Assembly: GCF_027922145.1 (NCBI RefSeq)
Contig: NZ_BSFC01000005.1
Span: forward strand, 1 to 43,280
Reading direction: 5' to 3'
Length of the DNA stretch: 43,280 bases
Origin: Novosphingobium resinovorum
GTDB lineage: Bacteria; Pseudomonadota; Alphaproteobacteria; Sphingomonadales; Sphingomonadaceae
The notes beneath the pieces are model-generated. The model was not told the origin of the DNA and did not search any database. It worked only from the letters and a program-made list of their open reading frames with translations. Shown here one piece after another: positions 18,182 to 28,335 of the stretch (its first letter is position 1; each line of letters begins with the position of its first letter). The position numbers and the translations under genes were made by a program.

Positions 18182-19363
18182 ATGTCTTCCCGTACGCTAT
18201 TCGGCTTTCCGCCGCTCGCCGCCTGGACGTCCGCCTTCATCGCCGCTCTCGTCGGGTTCGGGGGGACCGTCGCCCTCATCGTCCAGGCCATGCGGGGCCT
18301 CGGAGCGGACGCGGGGCAAGTGGGCTCGGCGGTCACGGCGCTGTGTCTGGGCATAGCCGTTTGCGGCGCGCTGCTGTCACTGCGCCTGCGCGTTCCGGTG
18401 GTACTGGCATGGTCGACGCCGGGCGCGGCCCTGCTCGTTGCCAGTGCAGGGTCGGTCAATTGGCCGGTCGCGATCGGCGCTTTCGTGGCGGCCGCAGCGA
18501 TGATGTGCATTCTTGCCGTGGTGCCTGTGCTGGAGCGGGCGGCACGCCGAATTCCGGCCTCCGTGGCTTCGGCCATGCTGGCGGGCGTGCTGCTGCCGTT
18601 CTGTCTGCAACTGTTCCGCACACTCGAAAGCGACGTGTTGCTGGTCTGCGTGTTGCTGGCGGTCTTCGTGATCGCCCGCCAGCGCTTGCCGCTCTACGCG
18701 CTGCTGCTCGTGCTGGGCGCGGGCATCGCCGTGCTGCTGCTGCGCGGCGATCTGGCCGGACACCACGGCGGCCCCTTGCTGGGCAGCCTGCAGCCCGTCG
18801 TCCCGCAATTCGACTGGCGGGCCGTGACGTCTATCGGTGTGCCGCTGTTCCTCGTGACGCTGGTGTCGCAGAACTTGCCCGGTCTCGTCGTGCTGCGTTC
18901 GGCGGGGTATGCACCGACGCCTCGCCCGCTCTTGCTGGGGACCGGCCTCGCGACGCTGGTGCTGGCTCCTTTCGGTGCGCATGGCGTGAATCTTGCGGCG
19001 ATCACTGCCGCGATCTGTACGGGCTCGGACGCGCATCCCGATGCTGCAGGACGCTGGATCGTCGGCGTTATCTACGCGGGCTTCTACTTGGTACTGGCGC
19101 TGTTCTCGACGCCGCTGGTTCTGTTTTTCCTGGCGATGCCGGCTTCTGCAATCGCCGCGCTGACGGGAATCGCGCTGATCGCCCCGCTGTCGGGCGCGGT
19201 CGAGCAGATGCTGGTCGAGAAGAGCGAACGTGATGCTGCGATCCTGACGTTCGCCGCCACGGCATCGGGTGTCTCGCTGCTGGGGGTGGGCTCGGCGTTC
19301 TGGGGGCTGCTGGCGGGCTTCGCGTCGCTGGCGGCGAAGTGGGCATTTGCGCGCCGAAATTGA
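18182..19363 (+). CDS. benE: BenE-family membrane transporter (benzoate/H+ symporter-like)
   Basis: A 393-residue polytopic inner-membrane protein with about 12 hydrophobic helices, of the BenE family, related to the purine/sulfate nucleobase-transporter fold. Landmarks are FPPLAAWTSAFIAALVGFGG near the start, PVVLAWSTPGAALL at about 75, LVTLVSQNLPGLVVLRSAGY at about 230-250 and FGAHGVNLAAITAAI at about 270. The real substrate is unproven: no benzoate-catabolic genes lie nearby. The ATG at 18182 is used because the 33 in-frame residues upstream are not membrane-like and fall in the promoter region. It is followed 33 bp later by gltX. Confidence 0.85.
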   Translation: MSSRTLFGFPPLAAWTSAFIAALVGFGGTVALIVQAMRGLGADAGQVGSAVTALCLGIAVCGALLSLRLRVPVVLAWSTPGAALLVASAGSVNWPVAIGAFVAAAAMMCILAVVPVLERAARRIPASVASAMLAGVLLPFCLQLFRTLESDVLLVCVLLAVFVIARQRLPLYALLLVLGAGIAVLLLRGDLAGHHGGPLLGSLQPVVPQFDWRAVTSIGVPLFLVTLVSQNLPGLVVLRSAGYAPTPRPLLLGTGLATLVLAPFGAHGVNLAAITAAICTGSDAHPDAAGRWIVGVIYAGFYLVLALFSTPLVLFFLAMPASAIAALTGIALIAPLSGAVEQMLVEKSERDAAILTFAATASGVSLLGVGSAFWGLLAGFASLAAKWAFARRN

Positions 19364-19396
19364 CCTGACGGCCAGCGCCCCGTAATCGCGGGCGCC

Positions 19397-20728
19397 ATGA
19401 CCGTCACACGCTTCGCTCCCTCGCCCACCGGGCACCTTCACGTCGGCAATATCCGTACGGCGCTGCACAACTTCCTGCTCGCGAAACAGGCAGGCGGGCG
19501 TTTCCTGCTGCGCATTGACGATACCGATGCGGCGCGCTCGAAAGAGGAATATGTCGAGGCGATCCGTGCCGATCTCGCTTGGTTGGGCCTCAATCCCGAA
19601 GGCGAGGAGCGCCAGTCCGCGCGCTTTGCCGTCTACGAGGAAGGCTTCGCGAAGCTGGAAGCAGCGGGCCGGGTCTATCCGTGCTGGGAGACGCCGCAGG
19701 AACTGGATTTGCGCCGCAAGGTGCTGCTGGGCCGCGGTCTTCCGCCGATCTACGACCGCGCGGCGCTGAAGCTTTCGGCCGAGGAAAAGGCCGCGAAGAT
19801 CGCTGCCGGGGACCTGCCGCACTGGCGCTTCCTGCTCGACCATGACGAGCCGATCGGCTGGGAGGACGGCGTGCGCGGAGCGCAGAAGTTCGACGCCGCG
19901 CAGATGAGCGATCCCGTCGTGCGCCGCGCCGACGGCTCGTGGCTCTACATGCTGCCCTCGGTGATCGACGACATCGCCATGGGCGTCACCGGCATCCTGC
20001 GCGGCGAGGACCATGTGTCCAACACGGCCGCGCAGGTGCAGATGTTCACCGCGCTCGGCGCTCCGGTGCCTGCGTTCGCGCACGAGGCGCTGCTGGTGGG
20101 CACCGAGGGGAAGCTGTCGAAGCGTCTCGGCTCGCTGGGCGTCGCGCATCTGCGGGAAGTCGGGATCGAGCCGCAGGCGCTGGTGGCGCTGCTCGGGCGG
20201 CTTGGGACGAGCGATCCGGTCGATACGGCGCTGGGGCTGGAGGAGCTGGCGGGGGCCTTTGATCTTTCGCACTTCGGCCGCGCACCGGCGCGGTTCGACG
20301 AGGCGGAACTGGAGCGCGTCAACGCGGCCGTGGTCCATGCGCTCAGCTTCGATGCCGTGGCCGCGCGGCTGCCCGAGGGGATGGACGCGGCGGCTTGGGA
20401 AGCGATTCGTCCGAACCTCGCCAAAGTGGGCGAGGCGGCCGACTGGTGGGCGGTCGTGACCGGGCCGGTGGCTGCGGGGGATATGTCCGATGAGGACCGG
20501 GCCTATTGCGCGCAGGCGTGCGATACGTTGGCCGGGCTGGAGTGGGGCGAGGGGATTTGGAAGGCGCTGACAGGGGCGCTCAAGGACGCCACCGGACGCA
20601 AGGGTAAGGCGCTGTTTCTGCCTTTGCGGCAGGCACTTACGGGGATGGAGCATGGGCCCGACATGGGCGCGCTGCTGCCGTTGATCGGGCGCGATGCGGC
20701 GTTGGAGCGGCTGCAGGGGGCCGCGTAA
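19397..20728 (+). CDS. gltX: Glutamyl-tRNA synthetase
   Basis: A 443-residue class I aminoacyl-tRNA synthetase charging glutamate. The HIGH-type motif is FAPSPTGHLHVGNIRTALHN and the KMSKS-type motif is GKLSKRLGSLG. RIDDTD, a glutamate-binding region, is present. It is shorter than the usual 465-480 residues. Many alphaproteobacteria carry two GluRS genes, one charging tRNA-Gln in the indirect amidation route; which one this is cannot be told here. The ATG at 19397 starts directly at the catalytic domain; no clear ribosome site is visible. It ends at a long inverted repeat that can act as terminator. Confidence 0.95.
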   Translation: MTVTRFAPSPTGHLHVGNIRTALHNFLLAKQAGGRFLLRIDDTDAARSKEEYVEAIRADLAWLGLNPEGEERQSARFAVYEEGFAKLEAAGRVYPCWETPQELDLRRKVLLGRGLPPIYDRAALKLSAEEKAAKIAAGDLPHWRFLLDHDEPIGWEDGVRGAQKFDAAQMSDPVVRRADGSWLYMLPSVIDDIAMGVTGILRGEDHVSNTAAQVQMFTALGAPVPAFAHEALLVGTEGKLSKRLGSLGVAHLREVGIEPQALVALLGRLGTSDPVDTALGLEELAGAFDLSHFGRAPARFDEAELERVNAAVVHALSFDAVAARLPEGMDAAAWEAIRPNLAKVGEAADWWAVVTGPVAAGDMSDEDRAYCAQACDTLAGLEWGEGIWKALTGALKDATGRKGKALFLPLRQALTGMEHGPDMGALLPLIGRDAALERLQGAA

Positions 20729-22088
<1,360 letters not shown>

Positions 22089-22096
22089 AGTGACAA

Positions 22097-22135
22097 GGCG
22101 AGCGGTCGAGAGCGGCCGCTCGCCATTTTCTCTTT
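22097..22135 (+). terminator. Intrinsic terminator of asd
   Basis: A nine-pair stem GGCGAGCGG (22097-22105) with CCGCTCGCC (22116-22124), ten-base loop, then ATTTTCTCTTT. Confidence 0.88.
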
Positions 22136-22138
22136 GAC

Positions 22139-22223
22139 GTCATCCCCGCGAAGGCGGGAACCCATCTGATGCCTTACCGCATTGCCCGGTCATCAATTGG
22201 GTCGCCGCCTTCGCGGGGATGAC
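22139..22223. repeat. Inverted repeat, family B
   Basis: Perfect 19-bp arms GTCATCCCCGCGAAGGCGG (22139-22157) and its complement (22205-22223), with partly complementary inner sequence. It sits between two convergent genes and can act as a bidirectional terminator. Very similar words are common intergenic repeats in alphaproteobacterial genomes (from memory). Confidence 0.88.
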
Positions 22224-22264
22224 AGAGAGCAAGGGGATGAGAAAGCTGCGCGGCGCGCTTCCTC

Positions 22265-23044
22265 TTACTCCATGAACCAGCCGTGGCTCGCCACCAGCGA
22301 CTGGCCGGTCAGCGCGTTGGTCGGGAAGCCGGCAAAGAACAGCGCCACCTGCGCGATATCGTCCACGGTGGTGAACTCGCTGTCGACGGTGCCGCCCAGC
22401 ATCACGCGGGCGACGACTTCGTCCTCGGAAATACCCAGTTCCTTGGCCTGCTCGGGGATCTGCTTGTCCACCAGCGGGGTGCGCACGAAGCCGGGGCAGA
22501 TCACGTTGGTGCGCACGCCCTTCTTGCCGCCTTCCTTGGCGATCACGCGGGAGAGGCCCAGCAGACCGTGCTTGGCGGTGACATAGGCGCTCTTGAGCGG
22601 GCTCGCCTCCTTGGAGTGCACCGAACCCATGAAGATCACCGAGCCCGACCCTTGCGCGTACATGTGCGGCAGCACCGCCTTCGAGGTGAGGAACGCACCG
22701 TCGAGGTGGATCGCCAGCATCTTCTTCCAGTCGGAATAGGCGTAGTTCTCCACCGGGTTGACGATCTGGATGCCGGCGTTGGAGACCAGCACGTCCACCG
22801 TGCCCCAGGCCGCGACGACTTTGGCGACGCCGTCGTTCACCTGCTCCTCGCTGGTGACGTCCATCGCCACGGCCATGGCCTGCCCGCCGCTGGCGACGAT
22901 GTCGTCTGCGGCCTTCTGCGCCGCTTCGAGGTTGAGGTCGGCGATCACCACCCTGCCGCCTTCGCCGGCGTAGATGTCGGCGATGGCCTTGCCGATGCCG
23001 CTGGCGGCGCCGGTGACGATGCAGACCTTGTCCTTGAGCTTCAT
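22265..23044 (-). CDS. bdhA: 3-hydroxybutyrate dehydrogenase
   Basis: This 259-residue short-chain dehydrogenase/reductase interconverts 3-hydroxybutyrate and acetoacetate with NAD(H), a step in polyhydroxybutyrate turnover. The cofactor site is [11 protein letters not shown] and the NAG motif is SNAGIQIV. The catalytic Ser is in [11 protein letters not shown], with Tyr and Lys in [13 protein letters not shown]. The C-terminus [11 protein letters not shown] is the typical tail of this subfamily, which separates it from other SDRs. Its ATG overlaps the patatin-like gene's stop by four bases (23041-23044), so the two are coupled. Confidence 0.93.
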   Translation of the reverse strand: MKLKDKVCIVTGAASGIGKAIADIYAGEGGRVVIADLNLEAAQKAADDIVASGGQAMAVAMDVTSEEQVNDGVAKVVAAWGTVDVLVSNAGIQIVNPVENYAYSDWKKMLAIHLDGAFLTSKAVLPHMYAQGSGSVIFMGSVHSKEASPLKSAYVTAKHGLLGLSRVIAKEGGKKGVRTNVICPGFVRTPLVDKQIPEQAKELGISEDEVVARVMLGGTVDSEFTTVDDIAQVALFFAGFPTNALTGQSLVASHGWFME

Positions 23045-24210
23045 GCTGCTGCTCCATTTGAAGAATTCGAGGCGAGGGGATGTTTCAGGCGGCCGCCCGC
23101 ACGGTCTCCGGCAAGGTCGAAAGTCACGATTTCATCGGGGTCGATGTCGCGGTTCACCCAGTCCGGATGGCGCAGCGAATGCTCGGCGTCGACATGGCCG
23201 CAATGCCAGTGCTCGTCGATGGTCAGGCGCGAAAACTCGTAGTCCTTGGAGTTCGTCTCGTAACCGTGCGCGCGGTTGATGAGGTGCATCACCGCGACCG
23301 CGCCTGCCGGGCGGCAGTCGAGCAGGCGGGCGAGATCGGGGTCGTCCTGGAATTCCTCGGGCAGTCTGCGGGCGAGGCGCTTGGCGGCGGCGCGCAGTTT
23401 CTGGAGGGCTTTCGAGGTGTCGGTATTGAGCCGGGTGCGGCTGGAAAAGCGGATGTCCTTCTCGCGCTGGGCGATGTCGGCCATCGAGGTCGGGATGATC
23501 CCGCGCGAGGAGAACAGGTCCACCTGGTAGACGTTCATCTCCTGCATCGAACGGTTGTCGAGCACGTATTGCAGCGGCGTGTTGGAGACGAGGCCGCCGT
23601 CCCAGTACCATTCGCCGTCGATTTCCACCGGCGGGAAGCCCGGGGGCAGGGCGCCGCTCGCCATGATGTGCTCGGGGCCGATGGTGCGCTCGGTATTGTC
23701 GAAGTAGGCGAAGTTGCCCTTGAGCATGTTGACGGCGCCGACGCTGAAGCGGGTTTCCGCACTGTTGAGGCGTTCGAAATCGACGAGGTCGAGGAGCGTC
23801 TGGCGCAGCGGCGCGGTGTCGTAATAGCTCAGGCGCGAAAGATGGTTCGGCCACTCGGGCAAAGGCATCGGCCAGCGCGGGGTGAAGAAGCCGGGCAGGC
23901 CCATCGTGGCGGCATATTGCGCCGAAGCCTCGTTGAAGGCGCGGCGGGCGAAGCCGATCGGTTCGTCGAGGCGGTACTGCAGTTCGCGCGAGATGCCATG
24001 CCAGAACTTCTTGAGTGCGGGGATGCGGTCCCGAGGGGCGTTTCCGGCGATCAGGGCGGCGTTGATCGCGCCGATGGATATGCCCGCGACCCAGTCGGGA
24101 GCGATATCACGTGTCGCCAGCGCTTCGTAAACGCCCGCCTGATAAGCGCCGAGGGCTCCGCCGCCCTGCAGCACGAGTACGGATTGGGGATCGGGGTCAG
24201 GTGCGTTCAC
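23041..24210 (-). CDS. Patatin-like phospholipase (DUF3734-type)
   Basis: A 389-residue serine hydrolase of the patatin family. The oxyanion loop is [20 protein letters not shown], the nucleophile elbow [14 protein letters not shown] and the Asp of the dyad [13 protein letters not shown]. The C-terminal third (from about 280) is the extra domain typical of DUF3734 proteins. No signal peptide, so cytoplasmic. It is the first gene of a two-gene operon with 3-hydroxybutyrate dehydrogenase. This suggests a role with polyhydroxybutyrate granules or in releasing hydroxyacids from lipids, but the substrate is not known. The start at 24210 directly precedes the catalytic domain. Confidence 0.9.
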   Translation of the reverse strand: MNAPDPDPQSVLVLQGGGALGAYQAGVYEALATRDIAPDWVAGISIGAINAALIAGNAPRDRIPALKKFWHGISRELQYRLDEPIGFARRAFNEASAQYAATMGLPGFFTPRWPMPLPEWPNHLSRLSYYDTAPLRQTLLDLVDFERLNSAETRFSVGAVNMLKGNFAYFDNTERTIGPEHIMASGALPPGFPPVEIDGEWYWDGGLVSNTPLQYVLDNRSMQEMNVYQVDLFSSRGIIPTSMADIAQREKDIRFSSRTRLNTDTSKALQKLRAAAKRLARRLPEEFQDDPDLARLLDCRPAGAVAVMHLINRAHGYETNSKDYEFSRLTIDEHWHCGHVDAEHSLRHPDWVNRDIDPDEIVTFDLAGDRAGGRLKHPLASNSSNGAAA

Positions 24211-24343
24211 GGCGCCGTCCTGTCTGAGAGGAACCTGTTGCGGTGCAACATGTGGGGCAGTGTGCGGTTTCTTTCAATGTGCATTTGCGAGAGGTTGCGA
24301 AAGCGCCCAACCCTGCTGCGACTAGGGCCTGTGGCCCAAGTCT

Positions 24344-24415
24344 CGCGCCCCTCCCGCAAGCGGGAGGGGTAGCGTGTCGTTGTTCTCCCCGCCCGCTTGC
24401 GGGAAGGGCTGGGGG
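24344..24415. repeat. Pair of short G/C hairpins, family E
   Basis: The first copy has arms CCCCTCCCG (24348-24356) and CGGGAGGGG (24361-24369) around CAAG. The second, in opposite orientation, has CCCGC (24392-24396) and GCGGG (24399-24403) flanked by more C and G runs. They lie between glnD and the patatin-like gene. No T-run follows on the glnD strand, so this is called a repeat rather than a terminator. Confidence 0.7.
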
Positions 24416-24428
24416 TGGGATCTTCTCC

Positions 24429-27182
24429 TCACGCCACCGCTTCCTCCAGGCTCGGCTCGCTGGTGGCCTCCAGCAGTCGCCGCTCGATCGCCTTTATGCG
24501 CGGAGCGGCGGTGATCTTCTCGCCCAGCAGGTCCGTCACGTAGAAGGTGTCCGCCGCCCGTTCGCCATATGTCGCGATATGGGCCGAGTGGACCATCAGC
24601 TTGGATTCGAACAGCGCATGCGCCAGCCGGTTGAGCAGCGCCGGGCGGTCGCGCGCGTTGATCTCGACCACGGTGAAGCGGTTCGACGCCTTGTTGTCGA
24701 ACACGACGCGCGGGCGCACGTCGAAGGCGTCGGCGCGCGGGCGCGCGTCAGGCTTGGCGACCAGCTGCGGCAGGATCTTGATGCGATTGGCGAGCGCGTT
24801 CTCGATGGTGAGTTCGAGGCGGCGCAGCTGCCCGTACTCCATGAACGGGCGGCCCAGCGGGTCCTGCACAAGGAAGTTGTCGACCGCGCGGCCGGTGCGG
24901 GTGGTGTGGATGCGCGCGTCGATGATGTTGCCGCCCGCCAGATGGATGCCCCCGGCGATGCGGTAGAACAGGCCGGGGTGGTCCGAGGCGATCACGGTCA
25001 CCAGCGTCGCCCCGCGGGCCGGGTAATATTCGGTCGAGATCGATAGCGGTTCGTCGTCCGAAGCATCGAGCTGGATGAGGTTGCGGGCGATGACGTCTTC
25101 GGGCTCGGCGATCCAGTAGGCGTCGCCGAGGATCGCGCCGACCTTCTCGACCAGTGCGGCATAGGCGCCCCCCATCGCCTCGACCGCGGCCTTCTTGGCC
25201 TCGACCCGCTTGGGACGGCCGAATTCGGCATGGCCCAGACGCAGGCGTTCCTCGGCTGCGCCGTAGAGCGTGGCGATCAGCTGGCGTTTCCACGAATTCC
25301 AGGTGCCCGGCCCAACCGCGCGGATGTCGACGATGGTGAGCACCGTCAGCTGGCGCAGGCGATCGACCGACTGCACGACCTCGACGAAGTCGGCGATGGT
25401 CTTGCCGTCCGACAGATCGCGCTTCATCGCGGTGGCGGAGAGCAGCAGGTGATGGCGCACCAGCCAGGAGACCAGCTCGGTCTCCTCCTCGTCCAGCCCG
25501 AAGCGCGGACACAGCTTGAGCGCGATCTCTGCGCCCAGCACCGAGTGGTCGCCCTTGCGGCCCTTGGCGATATCGTGGAGCAGCACCGAGACGTAGAGCG
25601 CCCGTCGCGAGCGGACCTTGTGGATCACTTCATGCGCGAGGGGATGGTCGTCCTTCAGCTCGCCCTTCTCGATGCGCGAGACGAGGCCGATGGCGCGGAT
25701 GGTGTGCTCGTCCACCGTGTAGTGGTGGTACATGTCGAACTGCATCTGCGCGTTGACGCGGCCGAATTCGGTGACGAAGCGGCCGAACACCCCCGCCTCG
25801 TTGAAACTGCGCAGCGCGACTTCGGGGTTCCGGCGGCTGGTGAGCAGTTCCATGAACAGCTCGTTGGCGCGCTTGTCGTGCCGCACGTCGTCCTTGATCA
25901 GCGCGGCATCGCGCGAGATCAGGCGCAGTGTTTCGGGGTGGATTTCCAGGCCTTCGCGCTCGGCGAGGACGAAGATCTCGATCATCCGGACCGGATCGCT
26001 CTCGAACCAGTCGTCCGAGGGCGCGCGCAGACGGCCGCCGAACACCTTGTAGCCCTTGAGCAGCCGTTCGCGGGCGCGAAAACCCGCCAGCAGCCCGCGC
26101 GGCTGGCGCTTGGCGAACTGCTCGTCGAGCTGCGCGAGGAACACGCCGGTCAGGCTGCCGACGACCTTGGCCTGCAGGAAGAACATCTGCATGAACCGTT
26201 CGACCGCGCTCTTGCCGGGCCGGTCGGAGAAGTTCATGCGCGCCGCCACCTCGCGCTGGAGATCGAAGGTCAGGCGGTCTTCCGCGCGGCGGGTGATGGT
26301 GTGAAGGTGGCAGCGCACCGCCCAGAAGAAATTCTCGGCGCGGCGGAAACTGCGGTATTCCTTGGCCGTCAGCAGCCCCACGTCGACCAGTTCGGCGGGG
26401 GAGCGGACCTTGTGGATGTACTTGCCGATCCAGTAGAGCGCGTGAAGGTCCCGCAAGGAGCCCTTGCCCTCCTTGACGTTGGGCTCGACGACGTAGCGGC
26501 TGTCGCCCATGCGCTTGTGGCGTTCCTCGCGCTCGGCCAGCTTTTCCACCACGAACTGGCGTTCGGTGCCGGAGACGACGTCCTTGAAGAAGCGGGCGCG
26601 GGCCTCCTCGTACAAGTCCTGATCGCCCCAGACGTAGCGGCCTTCCAGCATCGCGGTGCGGATCGTCAGGTCCGACTTCGACATGCGCACCATGTCGTCG
26701 AGCGAGCGGCTGGAATGGCCGATCTTGAGCGACAGATCCCACAGGAAATAGAGCATCGCCTCGATCACCTGCTCGCACCACGGCGTCTGCTTGATCGGGG
26801 TGAGGAACGCGATGTCCACGTCGGAATGGGGGGCCATCTCGCCGCGGCCATAGCCGCCCACCGCCATGATCGTCAGCCGCTCGCCCTTGGAGCGGTTTCC
26901 GGCCGGGTAGACGTTGGTGACGATGTGATCGTGGATCACGCGGATCAGCTGGTCGGTCAGGAACGCCTGCGCCTCGGCGACCTCGTGCCCGGCCGAGGGC
27001 TTGGCGTCGAGGCGGCGGGCGATTTCCGCGCGTCCGTCGGCCAGCGCGGTGCGCAGCGTTTCGACGATATAACGCCGTCCCTTGGCGGCGCCGTAGGCAT
27101 CCACCAGCTTCTCGATCGTCTGCACAAGTTCGCGCCGGTCGATCACGGAACGCGGGGAGGGGATTCGGATCACGCTGCTCAT
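24429..27182 (-). CDS. glnD: Bifunctional PII uridylyltransferase/uridylyl-removing enzyme
   Basis: A 917-residue nitrogen sensor that adds UMP to PII proteins when glutamine is low and removes it when high. The nucleotidyltransferase domain has GGYGRGEMAPHSDVDIAFL near residue 110. The HD phosphohydrolase domain has LLHDIAKGRKGDHS near 535. Two C-terminal ACT domains that bind glutamine lie at about 720-800 (VTVIASDHPGLFYRIAGG) and 840-910 (VEINARDRPALLNRLAHAL). The ATG at 27182 begins MSSVIRIPSPRSVIDRREL; the frame extends further upstream only through an intergenic repeat, so that part is rejected. It is divergent from lgt and monocistronic as far as visible. Confidence 0.96.
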   Translation of the reverse strand: MSSVIRIPSPRSVIDRRELVQTIEKLVDAYGAAKGRRYIVETLRTALADGRAEIARRLDAKPSAGHEVAEAQAFLTDQLIRVIHDHIVTNVYPAGNRSKGERLTIMAVGGYGRGEMAPHSDVDIAFLTPIKQTPWCEQVIEAMLYFLWDLSLKIGHSSRSLDDMVRMSKSDLTIRTAMLEGRYVWGDQDLYEEARARFFKDVVSGTERQFVVEKLAEREERHKRMGDSRYVVEPNVKEGKGSLRDLHALYWIGKYIHKVRSPAELVDVGLLTAKEYRSFRRAENFFWAVRCHLHTITRRAEDRLTFDLQREVAARMNFSDRPGKSAVERFMQMFFLQAKVVGSLTGVFLAQLDEQFAKRQPRGLLAGFRARERLLKGYKVFGGRLRAPSDDWFESDPVRMIEIFVLAEREGLEIHPETLRLISRDAALIKDDVRHDKRANELFMELLTSRRNPEVALRSFNEAGVFGRFVTEFGRVNAQMQFDMYHHYTVDEHTIRAIGLVSRIEKGELKDDHPLAHEVIHKVRSRRALYVSVLLHDIAKGRKGDHSVLGAEIALKLCPRFGLDEEETELVSWLVRHHLLLSATAMKRDLSDGKTIADFVEVVQSVDRLRQLTVLTIVDIRAVGPGTWNSWKRQLIATLYGAAEERLRLGHAEFGRPKRVEAKKAAVEAMGGAYAALVEKVGAILGDAYWIAEPEDVIARNLIQLDASDDEPLSISTEYYPARGATLVTVIASDHPGLFYRIAGGIHLAGGNIIDARIHTTRTGRAVDNFLVQDPLGRPFMEYGQLRRLELTIENALANRIKILPQLVAKPDARPRADAFDVRPRVVFDNKASNRFTVVEINARDRPALLNRLAHALFESKLMVHSAHIATYGERAADTFYVTDLLGEKITAAPRIKAIERRLLEATSEPSLEEAVA

Positions 27183-27253
27183 GCGACCTGACTTAGAGAC
27201 TGCCTTGGAATTGGGGAAGTATTCGTCGTTCCGGACTTTTGTGCCCGAGCAGA

Positions 27254-27324
27254 CTTCGACAAGCTCAGCCTGAGCGGAATGGAGAGGTTCACCGCTAACC
27301 CCGCTCACCCTGAGCTTGTCGAAG
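27254..27324. repeat. Inverted repeat, family A copy 2
   Basis: Arms 27254-27277 (starts CTTCGACAAGCTCAGCCTGA) and 27301-27324, complementary except for two positions. A third partial arm, ACTTGTCGAAGCCCC, follows at 27337-27351. Same family as 20732-20816. It lies between the divergent genes glnD and lgt. Confidence 0.88.
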
Positions 27325-27441
27325 GGTCGCAGCGCAACTTGTCGAAGCCCCATCCATACCGCGTGAAAATGAAAACTCGGCTACCATCGGGCAGCGGGCT
27401 ATGCCAGAAGGCCGCCCGATGAAGCATACGAGGTCGTCCAC

Positions 27442-28335
27442 TTGTCCCTGACACTGCTTGCCGCCGCCGCCCAGGCGCCAGAGCCCATCTACTGGGTCAA
27501 CCTCGGCCTCAAGAACTACCTGTTCCGCATCGGTAGTTTCGAGCTGCGCTGGTATTCGCTGGCCTATCTGGCAGGCATCGTGCTGGGCTATTGGCACTTG
27601 TCGAGGATGATCCGCGAGCCCGGCGCCCCGCTGGCGCAGCGCCATGCCGACGACCTGTTCTTCTACTGCACCGTCGGCATCATCCTTGGCGGACGCCTCG
27701 GCTATGCCACGTTCTACACCGGCGGCAGTTCCGATATCCCGAGCCTGTGGCTGCATCCGGCCGAGCTGGTGAAGCTGTGGCACGGCGGCATGAGCTTCCA
27801 TGGGGGCCTCATCGGCGTGATCCTGGCGATGGCCTGGGTTTCGTGGCGCAACCAGCTGAGCCTGATCCGGGTGGCGGACTTCGTGTCGGTCTGCGTGCCC
27901 TTCGGCATGCTGTTCGGCCGCCTCGCCAACTTCGTGAACGGCGAACTGTGGGGCCGCGTCGTCTCCGGGCCGCTGCCCTGGGCGATGGTCTTCCCCGACG
28001 CCGGGCCGCTGCCGCGCCACCCCAGCCAGCTTTACGAAGCCGGGCTCGAGGGCCTGCTGATGATCGTCGTCATGCTCACGCTCTACTGGAAGACGCGCGC
28101 GCGCTTCCGGCCCGGCCTGCTGGTCGGCGTCTTCACCACCGGCATCGCCTCAGCCCGGTTCATCGTCGAGTTCTTCCGCGAGCCTGACGCCCAGCTGCAG
28201 CGCTTCGCGCAAGTCACCGGCCTGTCGATGGGCCAGTGGCTGACGATCCCGCTGATCCTGCTCGGCCTGTTCCTGATCGCCCGCGCGCTGACCAAGCCCG
28301 AACTGTCGACCCGGCGACCGATCGAGATAACCTGA
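27442..28335 (+). CDS. lgt: Prolipoprotein diacylglyceryl transferase
   Basis: A 297-residue inner-membrane enzyme that transfers diacylglycerol to the lipobox Cys of prolipoproteins, the first step of lipoprotein maturation. About seven helices. The Lgt signature is clear: GGRLGYATFY, HGGMSFHGGLIG with the essential His/Gly region, and GRLANFVNGELWGR containing the conserved Arg and Asn. Near the end, RHPSQLYEAGLEG and RFIVEFFREPD. The start is a TTG at 27442 with GAGGT (27430-27434) seven bases before it; no in-frame ATG fits. The stop overlaps the next gene by one base. Confidence 0.95.
   Translation: MSLTLLAAAAQAPEPIYWVNLGLKNYLFRIGSFELRWYSLAYLAGIVLGYWHLSRMIREPGAPLAQRHADDLFFYCTVGIILGGRLGYATFYTGGSSDIPSLWLHPAELVKLWHGGMSFHGGLIGVILAMAWVSWRNQLSLIRVADFVSVCVPFGMLFGRLANFVNGELWGRVVSGPLPWAMVFPDAGPLPRHPSQLYEAGLEGLLMIVVMLTLYWKTRARFRPGLLVGVFTTGIASARFIVEFFREPDAQLQRFAQVTGLSMGQWLTIPLILLGLFLIARALTKPELSTRRPIEIT

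Noticed and set aside
25230..27191. 653-codon forward ORF opposite glnD
   Set aside because: Antisense shadow of GlnD; no recognisable fold.
27183..27353. N-terminal extension of GlnD
   Set aside because: It reads through a family A inverted repeat and has no relation to the GlnD domains.
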